DNA of 64,000 nt from Roseivivax jejudonensis (GTDB lineage: Bacteria > Pseudomonadota > Alphaproteobacteria > Rhodobacterales > Rhodobacteraceae), in the NCBI RefSeq assembly GCF_900172265.1, contig NZ_FWFK01000003.1, positions 310,001-374,000 on the forward strand, given 5' to 3'. The stretch's first letter is position 1, and every line of letters starts with the position of its first letter. The position numbers and the translations under genes were made by a program. The notes beneath the pieces were generated by a model. It searched no databases and was not told where the DNA came from. It was given only the letters and a program-made list of their open reading frames with translations. Of this stretch, positions 40,990 through 49,479 are shown piece by piece.

Positions 40990-41021
40990 GAGAAAGGGGC
41001 CGCGCGTGCGGCCCCTTTCTC
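40990..41021. terminator. Terminator hairpin at convergent fpr and Ala-rich gene ends
   Basis: GAGAAAGGGGCCGC pairs perfectly with GCGGCCCCTTTCTC over a 4-nt loop. The T-rich stem base gives CTTTCTCTT on the plus strand and CTTTCTCG on the minus strand, so it can serve both genes. Confidence 0.75.
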
Positions 41022-41043
41022 TTGCCGGGCGATCCGGCAGCGC

Positions 41044-42135
41044 CTAGCGCGATGGCGCCGGGGCGAGGCCCAGTTGCTCGCGCAGGCGGTCGAGGACACC
41101 GGCCAACATGTCGGGCGCGTCCTCGGCCACGGACAGAGCCGCCTTGGCACCGGCCTTGGCCTCATCGGCGAGATCCGAGCCGTCGATGACATCGCGAACG
41201 CGGTCGGCGTCGAAGCCGTCGACGGTCAACAGTTCGGAAAGTTCCTCCTGGCTCGGCACGGCGTCGGCCGCGGCATCGGCGGCCGCGTCAGCCTCTTCGA
41301 CGGTCTCGACCGCCGCCTCTCCGGCCACGGCGGCGGCATCGGCCGCGGTATCGGCCGCTGCGCCCGCGGCGTCGGCTGCGGCGTCTGCGGCTTCGGCGGC
41401 GGCGGCATCGGCCTCGTCCTGTGCCTCGGTCGCGGCGGCGCTCGCGGCGTCCTCGGCATCGGCGGCGGCGTCGGCAGCGGCCGCGGCCGCGTCTTCCGCA
41501 ACCTGCGCCGCCTCCTCGACGACCTCGTCGGCCTGCTCGGCCGCGCCCTCGGTCGCCTCGCGCACCGCCTCCGCCGCGTCCTCTGCCGCATCCTCGGCGG
41601 CGCGCGCGGCCTCGCCGGCGCTCTCCGTGGCCTCGCGCACCGTGTCGGTCACGGCCGCATCCGCGGCCTCGCCGGCTTCCTCCGCGGCCTCCGATGCCGC
41701 GGCCGCCGTTTCCTCCGCGGTGCTCACAGCGGCCTCGACCGCGGCACGCAGGCTGTCGGCCGCACCGGTCGCCGCGTCCTGCGCCGTCTCGACCGCGTCA
41801 TCGGCGGCAGCCTCGGCCTCCTCGGCGCTTTCTTCTACCGCCTCTTCGGTCGCGTCTGCGCCGTCCTCGGCGGCGTCCGCCAGATCCCCGGCGCCGGCTT
41901 CGACCGTGTCGGCAGCATCCTCGGTGCCCTCGGCCAGTTCGGCCGCACCCGTCTGGGCGGCGTCATCCAGATCTTCGGCGGCGTCAGCGGACGCCTCGAC
42001 GCTCTCCTCGGCCGCCTGCTCCGCACTTGCGGCCGCGTCCGAAACCTCGGGCTGGGGCCCGCGCAACAGCAGCGCCCCGCCACCGAGCACCACCAGCCCG
42101 ACGACGACGCTCAGGATACCTGTCAAAGCTTTCAT
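41044..42135 (-). CDS. Membrane-anchored Ala/Glu/Asp-rich repetitive helical protein
   Basis: 363 residues from the ATG at 42135. One N-terminal membrane helix (4-24, LTGILSVVVGLVVLGGGALLL) is followed by a strongly acidic, low-complexity helix (33-292) built almost only of Ala, Glu, Asp, Ser and Thr in short repeats such as EAADAAADA, with no Cys, Trp or His. A compact C-terminal segment (295-363) looks globular. The topology suggests a long periplasmic rod. SD GGAAAGGG. It is divergent from infC; function unknown. Confidence 0.72.
   Translation of the reverse strand: MKALTGILSVVVGLVVLGGGALLLRGPQPEVSDAAASAEQAAEESVEASADAAEDLDDAAQTGAAELAEGTEDAADTVEAGAGDLADAAEDGADATEEAVEESAEEAEAAADDAVETAQDAATGAADSLRAAVEAAVSTAEETAAAASEAAEEAGEAADAAVTDTVREATESAGEAARAAEDAAEDAAEAVREATEGAAEQADEVVEEAAQVAEDAAAAAADAAADAEDAASAAATEAQDEADAAAAEAADAAADAAGAAADTAADAAAVAGEAAVETVEEADAAADAAADAVPSQEELSELLTVDGFDADRVRDVIDGSDLADEAKAGAKAALSVAEDAPDMLAGVLDRLREQLGLAPAPSR
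41260..42039 (-). repeat. Ala/Glu/Asp low-complexity coding repeat
   Basis: The DNA is a GCN/GAN-rich imperfect repeat, so several other frames also stay open. The protein repeat has no fixed unit length; hydrophobic (Ala/Val) positions recur every 3-4 residues, as in LEA- or apolipoprotein-like amphipathic helices. Confidence 0.6.
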
Positions 42136-42269
42136 AACGTTTCCCTTTCCGGCTGTTCGCCCCCGGTCGACGCACCCGTGCGACGGTGCATCGTCCCCGC
42201 CTGCTCCTGAAGTGGCAACTTGACCGTCCAAGAGCAAGCCGAAGCGCGCAGCGAACCACCGTTTGCGCC

Positions 42270-42298
42270 TTGAAAGGCCGCCGTCCCACGTCTATTTT
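42270..42298 (+). promoter_or_regulatory. infC: Sigma70-type promoter of infC
   Basis: TTGAAA (42270-42275) and TATTTT (42293-42298) are separated by exactly 17 bp. Transcription would start near 42305, about 30 nt before the proposed ATA start codon. Confidence 0.65.
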
Positions 42299-42335
42299 GC
42301 GCGCCTATCCAGCAACCATCCATTGGAGTGACGTC

Positions 42336-42878
42336 ATAGCCCGCAGACCACACAACGCGCCCCCCACGCGCGACACCGGCCCCCGCGTCAACGACCGCAT
42401 TCGCGTGGCCGAGATCCGACTGATTGGCGCCGAAGGCGAGAATATCGGCGTCGTGCCGCCCTCGCGCGGCATCGAGCTGGCCGAGGCGGCCGGTCTCGAC
42501 CTCGTCGAGATTTCGCCCAATGCTTCGCCGCCGGTCTGCAAGATCATGGATTTCGGCAAGTTCAAGTACGAACAGCAGAAGCGCGAGGCCGAGGCGCGCA
42601 AGAAGCAGAAGACGATCGACGTCAAGGAAGTGAAGTTCCGGCCCAACACGGACAGCCACGACTACGACGTGAAGATGAAGAACGTCGTGAAGTTCCTTGA
42701 AAAGGGCGACAAGGTGAAGGTCACGCTGCGCTTTCGCGGGCGCGAGATGGCGCACCAGAACCTCGGGCGAAACCTGCTCGAACGCGTCGCGGAAGACGTG
42801 AAGGAAATCGGCAAGGTCGAGAACATGCCGAAGATGGAAGGCCGCCAGATGGTCATGATGATCGGTCCGGCCAAGTAG
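42336..42878 (+). CDS. infC: Translation initiation factor IF-3
   Basis: 180 residues; complete N-domain ([24 protein letters not shown] from about 15), linker ([18 protein letters not shown]) and C-domain ([17 protein letters not shown] to the end). No ATG, GTG or TTG lies at the expected start; the frame offers ATA at 42336 with GGAG 7 nt upstream, giving [11 protein letters not shown], the usual alphaproteobacterial N-terminus. Rare AUU/AUA starts are the known basis of IF-3 autoregulation. A promoter and a terminator bracket it as a monocistronic gene. Confidence 0.93.
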   Translation: MARRPHNAPPTRDTGPRVNDRIRVAEIRLIGAEGENIGVVPPSRGIELAEAAGLDLVEISPNASPPVCKIMDFGKFKYEQQKREAEARKKQKTIDVKEVKFRPNTDSHDYDVKMKNVVKFLEKGDKVKVTLRFRGREMAHQNLGRNLLERVAEDVKEIGKVENMPKMEGRQMVMMIGPAK

Positions 42879-42905
42879 GACCGGCGATCATCGTCGCGGA
42901 GATCG

Positions 42906-42931
42906 AAGGGGCGCCGCGGGCGCCCTTTTTT
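42906..42931 (+). terminator. Rho-independent terminator of infC
   Basis: GGGCGCC pairs with GGCGCCC around a GCG loop and is followed by TTTTTT, 30 bp after the infC stop. Confidence 0.88.
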
Positions 42932-42994
42932 CTTGGGCGCCGGTATTGCCGCGACGGCGCGGGCTACAGGTCCGGTCCGCACGGGACCCGAGCC

Positions 42995-43990
42995 CTACCC
43001 CTCTCTGGGCCGTCCGCGCTGCGCGACTTCCTTCAGGAGCCCGCCGACCCCCATGCCGGCAATATCGCGCGGCGTGACCTCGACCCCGCAAAGAAGTCGC
43101 TCGAGGACCCAGTCGGCGCCGTTGAGCGCCGGCGAGCGCGCGCAGCCGGGAAGCCCGACCACCGGCCGCCCGCCCAGTTCGCCCAGGAACAGCAGATTGC
43201 CCGGGTCCACCGGCATGCCGTAGTGATGCACCTCGCCGCCGGCATGGCGCACCGCCTCGGGCGCAACATCGGCGATGTCCGATGTGGCCGATCCGGTCAG
43301 GATCAGCAGCGCTTCGGCCTCGGACGCCGCAAGCGCCTCTGCCAGCGGTGCGATCCGATGGTCGACAATATGTACCGGGGCCAGATCGACGCCCAGCCGG
43401 TCGAGACGTTCGCCGATCGCGCGCTGGCCTTTCTCGCCGCTTTCCTGCGTGCCCGGCACGGCAGTCTGGATGAGCTCCGCGCGGCGCAGCGCGACCGGCC
43501 GTGCGCGCATCGCGTCTCGGCCCATCGCGCAGGCGCGGTCGAGCGCGTCGCCCGGCACCGCGTAGGAGATGATCTTGACTGTGGCGACCATCGTGCGCGC
43601 CGCCACACGCTGCCACGGCCGGAGCGTTGCGACCGTGATCATCGGGTGGATCGCGTTCAGCGCGTCGATCTTCGCGGCGTCGATCTCGACCACGCCCGGC
43701 GCGGTCGCGAACAGGTTGACGCGACCAGTCGCCGCCGGCCCGATCCAGAGACCCGCGGCATCGGGGTCGGGCACCAGCGCGGCGGCAAGCCGTGCGGCAG
43801 CGCCATCCTCGTCCACGTCACCGGGCTCCAGCCGCGCCACGACGACGTCCGCGACGCCCGCGTCGCGCAGCCCGGCGATGTCGTCGGACGACAGCGCCCG
43901 GCCCTTCTTCAGACGCCCTTTGGACAGCGGCACGGAATGGGCGAGGATCGCCCCCTCTGCCGCGTCGAGCGGCACGGATCCGAATTTCAT
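42995..43990 (-). CDS. MoeA-like molybdopterin-binding protein
   Basis: 331 residues. A MoeA N-terminal-like segment (GAILAHSVPLSKGRLKKGRALSSDDI, about 13-38) precedes a MogA/MoCF-biosynth domain (from about 185) with VDHRIAPLAEAL and LLILTGSATSDIADVAPEA, the loop that binds molybdopterin. It is shorter than true MoeA. It is coupled by ATGA overlap to the XdhC/CoxI gene, so it probably helps insert or tailor the Mo cofactor for a molybdenum hydroxylase such as the Cox enzyme of this window. Confidence 0.82.
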   Translation of the reverse strand: MKFGSVPLDAAEGAILAHSVPLSKGRLKKGRALSSDDIAGLRDAGVADVVVARLEPGDVDEDGAAARLAAALVPDPDAAGLWIGPAATGRVNLFATAPGVVEIDAAKIDALNAIHPMITVATLRPWQRVAARTMVATVKIISYAVPGDALDRACAMGRDAMRARPVALRRAELIQTAVPGTQESGEKGQRAIGERLDRLGVDLAPVHIVDHRIAPLAEALAASEAEALLILTGSATSDIADVAPEAVRHAGGEVHHYGMPVDPGNLLFLGELGGRPVVGLPGCARSPALNGADWVLERLLCGVEVTPRDIAGMGVGGLLKEVAQRGRPREG

Positions 43991-44982
43991 GCGGTGCCCT
44001 TGCGCAAGACCTGCGTCATTTCGGCGAGGATTGAAACTGCGATCTCCGCCGGTCCCGCCGCGCCGATATCGAGACCGATCGGGCCGTGGATCCGGGCGAT
44101 CTCGTCGTCGGTGAAACCGTCCTCCTCGAGGCGCGACACCCGCTTGGCATGCGTGCGCGTCGATCCCAGCGCACCGATATAGAAGCAGCCCGAGCGCAAC
44201 GCCTCGACCAGCGCCGGATCGTCGAGTTTCGGGTCGTGCGTCAGAAGCACGAGCGCCGTGCGCGTGTCGAGCCCGATCTGCGCCACCGCCTCGTCCGGCC
44301 AGTCCGGCAGGATCCGCTCACCCGGGAACCGCGCGTCGGACCCGAACGTCTCGCGCGGGTCGATCAGGACCGGGTCGTACCCCGCGATCCGCGCCATCGG
44401 CACGAGCGCCTGCGCGATGTGAACCGCGCCCACGACCACGAGCCTGAGCGGCGGGTTGTGAATTGCGACGAAGGTGCGGCTGTCGGGCTCAAACCCGGAG
44501 CGGTCCATACGGAACCTGTCGGCATGGCCGCTGTCGTCGAGCCGCCGTGAGCCCGTGTCGAGATCCACGACATAGGCCACGGGCCGCCGCTCGGCGCGCG
44601 CCGCGACCAGCGCAGACAGCATGTCGTCGGGCAGGACGTCGCCCACCGGCTCGACCAGGACGCGGATCGTGCCGCCGCAGGCAAGCCCGACGGCGAACGC
44701 ATCGGCGTCGGAGACACCGAATTCCAACTCGCGCGCTGTCCCTTCCTCCATCGCCTCGAGCGCCTCGACGATGACCGCGCCTTCGACGCAGCCGCCCGAG
44801 ACGGAGCCCTCGATTTCGGCGTCGCCCGAGATCGCCAGTTGCGACCCCACGCGGCGCGGGGCGGATCCCCAGGTCTCGATCACCGTGGCGAGCGCGGCGC
44901 CCTTGCCCGCGCGGTGCCAGTCGAGCGCCGTTTCGGGCGCACGGTCGAAGCGTTCAGTCCGGCTGTCGGTTCGCGTGTCCAT
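43987..44982 (-). CDS. XdhC/CoxI family molybdenum cofactor maturation protein
   Basis: 331 residues. N-terminal XdhC domain with ATVIETWGSAPRRVGSQLAI and GSVSGGCVEGAV (conserved Cys), C-terminal Rossmann-like XdhC_C domain (LVVVGAVHIAQALVPMA, GALGSTRTHAKR, IHGPIGLDIGA). The family binds Mo cofactor, promotes its sulfuration and hands it to xanthine dehydrogenase or CODH-like enzymes. ATG at 44982 has AGGAGGA upstream. Order is FAD monooxygenase, XdhC, MoeA-like, with 24-bp and 4-bp-overlap junctions. Confidence 0.9.
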   Translation of the reverse strand: MDTRTDSRTERFDRAPETALDWHRAGKGAALATVIETWGSAPRRVGSQLAISGDAEIEGSVSGGCVEGAVIVEALEAMEEGTARELEFGVSDADAFAVGLACGGTIRVLVEPVGDVLPDDMLSALVAARAERRPVAYVVDLDTGSRRLDDSGHADRFRMDRSGFEPDSRTFVAIHNPPLRLVVVGAVHIAQALVPMARIAGYDPVLIDPRETFGSDARFPGERILPDWPDEAVAQIGLDTRTALVLLTHDPKLDDPALVEALRSGCFYIGALGSTRTHAKRVSRLEEDGFTDDEIARIHGPIGLDIGAAGPAEIAVSILAEMTQVLRKGTA

Positions 44983-45006
44983 CACGTCGTCCTCCTGACG
45001 GGGAAC

Positions 45007-46218
45007 TTAAGATCCGCCGTCGCGATTGTCGCCCCCCGCCTTGGTGGTGGTCGCGCCGGTGACGTCGTGGCCGTAAAGCCAATCGAAGCCGCCGAGCATC
45101 CGGTCCGGTGCGACACGTCCGGCGAGCCGCAGCGCCGTGTGCGCCATGAAGCGGAGCGGCGGCGTGCGCAGGTGGTACTTCCATGCATTCCCGTCGGCGG
45201 TGGCGATCACGCGCGCCACGCGATCCCGCCGCCGCGTCTGGTAGGCATGGAGCCGCTCGGACAGCCCGCCGGGCAGATCCAGCGCCGTGGCGAGCACCCA
45301 GGCATCTTCCAGCGCCATGTTCGCCCCCTGCGCGAGAAAGGGCAGCGTCGGATGCGCCGCGTCACCCAGAAGCGCGGTGCCGGCGCCGTGCCAGCGCGCC
45401 GCGACCGGGTGGCGGAAGAGCCCCCAGAGCATCGGCGCCTCGACCGCTGCGAGGAGCCGTGCCGCCTCGCCGCCGTATCGGCCGAAGGCGGTGCGCAGGT
45501 TGGCCGGATCGTCGGCATGGGTCCAGCCTTCGGCGGTCCATTTGCGCCGCTCTTCCACTGCGACGAGGTTGACCGTGCGGCCATCGCGCAGGGGATAGCT
45601 GACGAGGTGACGCCCGGGCCCCATGTGCACGCGCGCCTCGGGCGGGTGATCGGTCACGTTCGGGACGACCGCGCGCCACGCCACCTGCCCGGTGAAGCGC
45701 GCAGCGCCCGCCCCGTTCAGCACCGCGCGAAGCCCGGAATGAAGGCCGTCGGCACCAATCACGAGGTCCGGGCCGTCCGTGGCCCCGTCCTCGAACACCA
45801 CGCGCGGCGGCGTGCCGGGCGCAACCTCGCGCACCGGGCGCCCGAGGGTCAGCCGCGCGCCGGCGCGACGCGCGCCGTCGGCGAGCAGATCCACGAGGTC
45901 CGCGCGATGCACGAACCGATAGCCGTCCGAGAGGCCCCGCGCGGCCAGATCGAGCCGCAGCACCTCGCGGCCCCGCCGATGCTCGCGCATCGAAACGGCT
46001 TCGGCGCGCGGCGCCGGATCGAGGCCGGCCGCCAATCCAAGCGCGGTGAGAACCCGCAGGCCGTTCGGGCTGATCTGGAGGCCGGCGCCGACCTCGGTCA
46101 GTTCGGGCGCGCGTTCCACGATCTCGACATCCGCGCCACGCCCGGCCAGCGCCGCCGCGACGGCGAGGCCGCCGATCCCGGCTCCGATGACGACGATGCG
46201 CAAGTCGCGCGCTGGCAT
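45007..46218 (-). CDS. FAD-dependent aromatic monooxygenase (salicylate hydroxylase-like)
   Basis: 403 residues. GXGXXG motif VIGAGIGGLAVAAALAGRG (10-28), the mid-sequence FAD/NAD motif DLVIGADGLHSGLR and the LLGDAAHPTLPFLAQGANMALEDA motif near 275-298 define a single-component class A flavoprotein monooxygenase. SD GGGAGG before the ATG at 46218. It is first in a minus-strand set with XdhC and MoeA-like genes 24 bp downstream; a functional link to Mo-cofactor maturation is not obvious, and substrate is unknown. Confidence 0.85.
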   Translation of the reverse strand: MPARDLRIVVIGAGIGGLAVAAALAGRGADVEIVERAPELTEVGAGLQISPNGLRVLTALGLAAGLDPAPRAEAVSMREHRRGREVLRLDLAARGLSDGYRFVHRADLVDLLADGARRAGARLTLGRPVREVAPGTPPRVVFEDGATDGPDLVIGADGLHSGLRAVLNGAGAARFTGQVAWRAVVPNVTDHPPEARVHMGPGRHLVSYPLRDGRTVNLVAVEERRKWTAEGWTHADDPANLRTAFGRYGGEAARLLAAVEAPMLWGLFRHPVAARWHGAGTALLGDAAHPTLPFLAQGANMALEDAWVLATALDLPGGLSERLHAYQTRRRDRVARVIATADGNAWKYHLRTPPLRFMAHTALRLAGRVAPDRMLGGFDWLYGHDVTGATTTKAGGDNRDGGS

Positions 46219-46289
46219 GACGCCTCCCTCAACGCGAAGCGCCGGAGCGGAGCCCCGGCGCCTCAGCCCTGTCCCGAAGGGCGGTGAAC

Positions 46290-46712
46290 TCAGTCGTCGC
46301 GATGAACCTTTTCGCGGCGCTCGTGACGCTCCTGCGCCTCGAGGCTCATCGTCGCAATCGGACGCGCGTCGAGACGCTTGAGCGAGATCGGTTCCCCGGT
46401 GACCTCGCAGTAGCCGTACTCGCCCTCTTCGATCCGACGCAGAGCGCTGTCGATCTTGGCGACCAGCTTGCGCTGGCGGTCGCGGGTCCGCAGTTCGATC
46501 GCGCGATCGGTTTCCTCGCTGGCGCGGTCGGTCACGTCGGGAATGTTCCGCGTTCCGTCCTGAAGCCCCTCGATCGTGTCGCGCGTGTCGGCGAGCAGGT
46601 CGTTCTTCCACATGATGAGCTTTCGGCGGAAGTACTCCTGCTGACGCTCGTTCATGAACGGTTCATCGTCTGCCGGCCGATAGTCGTCGGGAAGAAACGA
46701 TTCTGGTTTCAT
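46290..46712 (-). CDS. dksA: DksA-type RNA polymerase-binding transcription factor (single-cysteine form)
   Basis: 140 residues. The coiled-coil tip carries D59-V-T-D62-R-A64, the catalytic DxxDxA residues that reach the polymerase secondary channel. In the zinc-finger region only C102 remains; the other three positions are T105, S123 and A126, as in the alphaproteobacterial zinc-independent DksA type. It acts with ppGpp on stable RNA and amino acid promoters. ATG 46712 is chosen because AGAAGGGA precedes it; an upstream in-frame ATG at 46745 lacks an SD. Confidence 0.92.
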   Translation of the reverse strand: MKPESFLPDDYRPADDEPFMNERQQEYFRRKLIMWKNDLLADTRDTIEGLQDGTRNIPDVTDRASEETDRAIELRTRDRQRKLVAKIDSALRRIEEGEYGYCEVTGEPISLKRLDARPIATMSLEAQERHERREKVHRDD

Positions 46713-46733
46713 TGTGCATCCCTTCTCAACGCC

Positions 46734-46764
46734 GATATCTGCCATACTAAATTCCCCAGATATC
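46734..46764. promoter_or_regulatory. GATATCTG-N15-CAGATATC inverted repeat in the dksA-moxR intergenic region
   Basis: Perfect 8-bp arms (46734-46741, 46757-46764) flank 15 bp containing TTTAGTATGG on the minus strand, which could be a -10 element of dksA. The layout suggests a dimeric regulator site, 22 bp upstream of the dksA start codon. Confidence 0.45.
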
Positions 46765-46973
46765 AGGCACCCCTTGCGGGCTGCACTTAACCCAAGCCTG
46801 ACGCGATGTCACTACTCATTCGCGTGTATTCCCGGGGAATCCGGACCCGCCGCCGGAGACGCCGCAAATGGCCCGATTGGGGCGCGCGCGGCGACGGCAC
46901 GCGGGCGCGCGGCTTGCCATTCCGGGCGCTGCCCGGTAGCGCGGGGCGCAGGGTTCCGAAGGAGGCAGCGCGC

Positions 46974-47816
46974 ATGCGTTTCGAAGGCACCGACGCCTAC
47001 GTGGCGACCGACGATCTGACCATGGCGGTGAACGCCGCGGTCGCGCTCGAGCGGCCGCTTCTGGTCAAGGGCGAACCCGGCACAGGCAAGACGGAGCTCG
47101 CCCGGCAGGTGGCCGAGGCGCTCGGGCTGCCGATGATCGAATGGTCGATCAAGTCGACCACGAAGGCGCAGCAGGGTCTTTACGAATATGACGCCGTCAG
47201 CCGCCTGCGCGACAGCCAGCTCGGCGACGCGCGCGTGAACGATGTGCGCAACTACATCCGCAAGGGCAAGCTCTGGCAGGCCTTCGAGGCCGAAAGCAAG
47301 GTCGTGCTGCTGATCGACGAGGTCGACAAGGCGGATATCGAGTTTCCGAACGATCTCCTGCAGGAGCTCGACCGGATGGAATTCCACGTCTACGAGACCG
47401 GCGAGACGGTCGCGGCGCGGCATCGTCCCATCGTCATCATCACGTCGAACAACGAAAAGGAGTTGCCGGACGCGTTCCTGCGCCGCTGCTTCTTCCACTA
47501 TATCCGGTTCCCCGAGCCCGACGTGCTCAAGCGCATCGTCGAGGTGCACCATCCCGGCATCAAGCCCGAGCTTCTGACCACCGCGCTCACCCAGTTCTAC
47601 GAACTGCGCGAGACGCCGGGCCTCAAGAAGAAGCCCTCCACCTCCGAGGTGCTCGACTGGCTCAAGCTGCTTCTGGCCGAGGACATGGCCCCGGAGGACC
47701 TGCGCCGCGACGGTGCCTCGGCGCTGCCGAAACTGCACGGGGCGCTCCTCAAGAACGAGCAGGACGTGCACCTGTTCGAAAGGCTGGCCTTCATGGCGCG
47801 GCGGCAGGGTCGCTGA
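46974..47816 (+). CDS. MoxR-family AAA+ ATPase (CoxD-like)
   Basis: 280 residues. Walker A GEPGTGKT (33-40), Walker B VVLLIDEVDKAD (about 109-120), sensor 1 IVIITSNNEKELPDAFLRRC, arginine-finger region FLRRCFFHYIRFPEP. MoxR ATPases pair with VWA proteins as chaperones that insert metal cofactors; CoxD is the CODH example. The partner VWA protein is at 49712, separated by a lipoprotein and a microprotein. SD AAGGAGG precedes the ATG. Confidence 0.9.
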   Translation: MRFEGTDAYVATDDLTMAVNAAVALERPLLVKGEPGTGKTELARQVAEALGLPMIEWSIKSTTKAQQGLYEYDAVSRLRDSQLGDARVNDVRNYIRKGKLWQAFEAESKVVLLIDEVDKADIEFPNDLLQELDRMEFHVYETGETVAARHRPIVIITSNNEKELPDAFLRRCFFHYIRFPEPDVLKRIVEVHHPGIKPELLTTALTQFYELRETPGLKKKPSTSEVLDWLKLLLAEDMAPEDLRRDGASALPKLHGALLKNEQDVHLFERLAFMARRQGR

Positions 47817-47937
47817 GCGCCGGCGTGTGTTGCCGAAACGCACAACGTAACCGGCTGATAAAGCGCCTCTTTCGCACGATGCGACCCGCGTGCGTGGAAA
47901 TCGCGAGACGGCGCGCGCACGCGCCCGGAATTTGTCC

Positions 47938-47943
47938 TATACT
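47938..47943 (+). promoter_or_regulatory. Possible -10 element upstream of the DUF2927 lipoprotein gene
   Basis: TATACT in an otherwise GC-rich 280-bp gap; no good -35 is seen 17 bp upstream. It would give a leader of about 145 nt before the ATG at 48097. Confidence 0.3.
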
Positions 47944-48096
47944 GCTCCCACGAACGACAAGAACGCGCGCGATGCCTACGGGACATCGCGACACCAGCAG
48001 GCAAGACACTTTCATGGCGATACGCTTACGCAGGTCCGGATCCGCCGCCCGGACTCCTCTCGTGCCCCGCCTCGTGCTGGATGACCGGAGCGGCCG

Positions 48097-49479
48097 ATGC
48101 GTCGCCTGATCCTGTGCGTCGCGATGGCGCTTACGGCCTGCACACCAACGGCGCCGGATCTCGTGCCCGAGATCGCCAGCCGCGCCGCGGTCGAGGACCT
48201 TCCGCCCCTGCCCCCGGTCCCCAGCTTCGCCGGACCGCGTGTCGGGGCACCGGACGTGTCCAACGCCGATCTGGCCCGCGACGTGCTCGACCTCACCTTC
48301 TCGCTCGAGTCCGGACGCCGGCTGGATGTCTTCACGCGGTTCGACACGCCGATCCGGGTACGCGCGGTGGGCCGCGCCGGGCCGACGTTCGCCAGAGATC
48401 TCGGACGGGTCGTCGACCGTCTTCGGCGCGAGGCCGGGCTCGACATCCGCATGAGCCGCGATGCCGGCGCCGAGATCACGGTGCAGGCGGTTCCGCGCGC
48501 CGAGATCCGCAGTCACCTGCCGCAGGCCGCCTGCTTCGTGGTGCCGAACGTGAGTTCGCTCGCCGAGTACGCGAACGCCCGGCGCACGTCGCAGGTATCC
48601 TGGTCGAAACTGACCGCGCGGCACCGCGCTGCGGTGTTCGTGCCCTCCGACACCAGCCCGCAGGAGGTTCGCGACTGTTTGCACGAGGAACTCGCGCAGG
48701 CGCTCGGACCGCTCAACGATCTCTACCGGCTGCCGGATTCGGTTTTCAACGACGACAACGTTCATACCGTGCTGACCGGCTACGACATGCTCGTGCTGCG
48801 GGTCCTCTACGATTCTGATTTGCGCTCGGGCATGACCCGCGCGCAGGTCGCCGAACGCCTCCCCGCGATCCTCGCCCGCGTGAACCCGGCCGGTGAGGGC
48901 CGCCCGGCGACGGCGCTCCGTCCAACCCCGCGATCCTGGGTCGAGGCGGTGCAGACAGCGCTCGGTCCCGGCGCGGGCAACGATGCGCGCCTTGCGGCAG
49001 CGCGCCGCGGCGTCCAGATCGCGGAGAGCCTCGACTGGCAGGATCACCGGCGCGGCTTTTCGCACTACGCGCTCGGGCGGATCCTTCAGGGCCGCGATCC
49101 AGACGCAGCCCAGGCGCAGTTCCTCGCGGCCGACCGCATCTTCGCCTCGAGCCCCCGCACGCGGCTGCATCGCGCATACGTCGCCGCGCAGATCGCCGCG
49201 CACGACATCGCGCGCGGCCGGCCCGAGGATGCGCTGGCCCGGATCGAGCCCAATCTCGACATCGCGGCACGTCACGAGAACGCGGCGCTTCTGTCGACGC
49301 TCATGCTGCTGCGCGCCGAAGCCCTCGACCTGACCGGTCGCACGGACGCAGGCCGGGCGGTCCGTCTGGACAGCCTCGGCTGGGCCAGATACGGGTTCGG
49401 CGCCGACTGGGCGGTCCGCGCAAAGCTGCGCGAGATCACCGCGCTCAACCCGCTCAAAGGAGGCCTCGGCCGGTCATGA
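48097..49479 (+). CDS. DUF2927 domain lipoprotein
   Basis: 460 residues. Lipobox LTAC with Cys15; Pro-rich linker (33-50); DUF2927 domain (about 55-245) containing H196-E-E-L-A-Q201 and YRLPDSVFNDDN, which looks like a zincin helix with Gln in place of the second His; helical TPR-like C-terminal part (about 290-455). Function unknown. The stop overlaps the next small gene as ATGA. Its position between MoxR and VWA genes suggests an envelope partner of that system. Confidence 0.8.
   Translation: MRRLILCVAMALTACTPTAPDLVPEIASRAAVEDLPPLPPVPSFAGPRVGAPDVSNADLARDVLDLTFSLESGRRLDVFTRFDTPIRVRAVGRAGPTFARDLGRVVDRLRREAGLDIRMSRDAGAEITVQAVPRAEIRSHLPQAACFVVPNVSSLAEYANARRTSQVSWSKLTARHRAAVFVPSDTSPQEVRDCLHEELAQALGPLNDLYRLPDSVFNDDNVHTVLTGYDMLVLRVLYDSDLRSGMTRAQVAERLPAILARVNPAGEGRPATALRPTPRSWVEAVQTALGPGAGNDARLAAARRGVQIAESLDWQDHRRGFSHYALGRILQGRDPDAAQAQFLAADRIFASSPRTRLHRAYVAAQIAAHDIARGRPEDALARIEPNLDIAARHENAALLSTLMLLRAEALDLTGRTDAGRAVRLDSLGWARYGFGADWAVRAKLREITALNPLKGGLGRS

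Noticed and set aside
41074-42210. Two long plus-strand ORFs opposite the Ala-rich gene
   Set aside because: They arise from the GC-repeat bias of the opposite strand; compositions (Gly/Arg/Ala-only) and absence of SD show shadows.
48014-48109. 31-codon ORF in the leader of the DUF2927 lipoprotein, overlapping its start
   Set aside because: No SD, no hydrophobic or amino-acid-biased pattern typical of an attenuator, and Arg-rich from GC bias.
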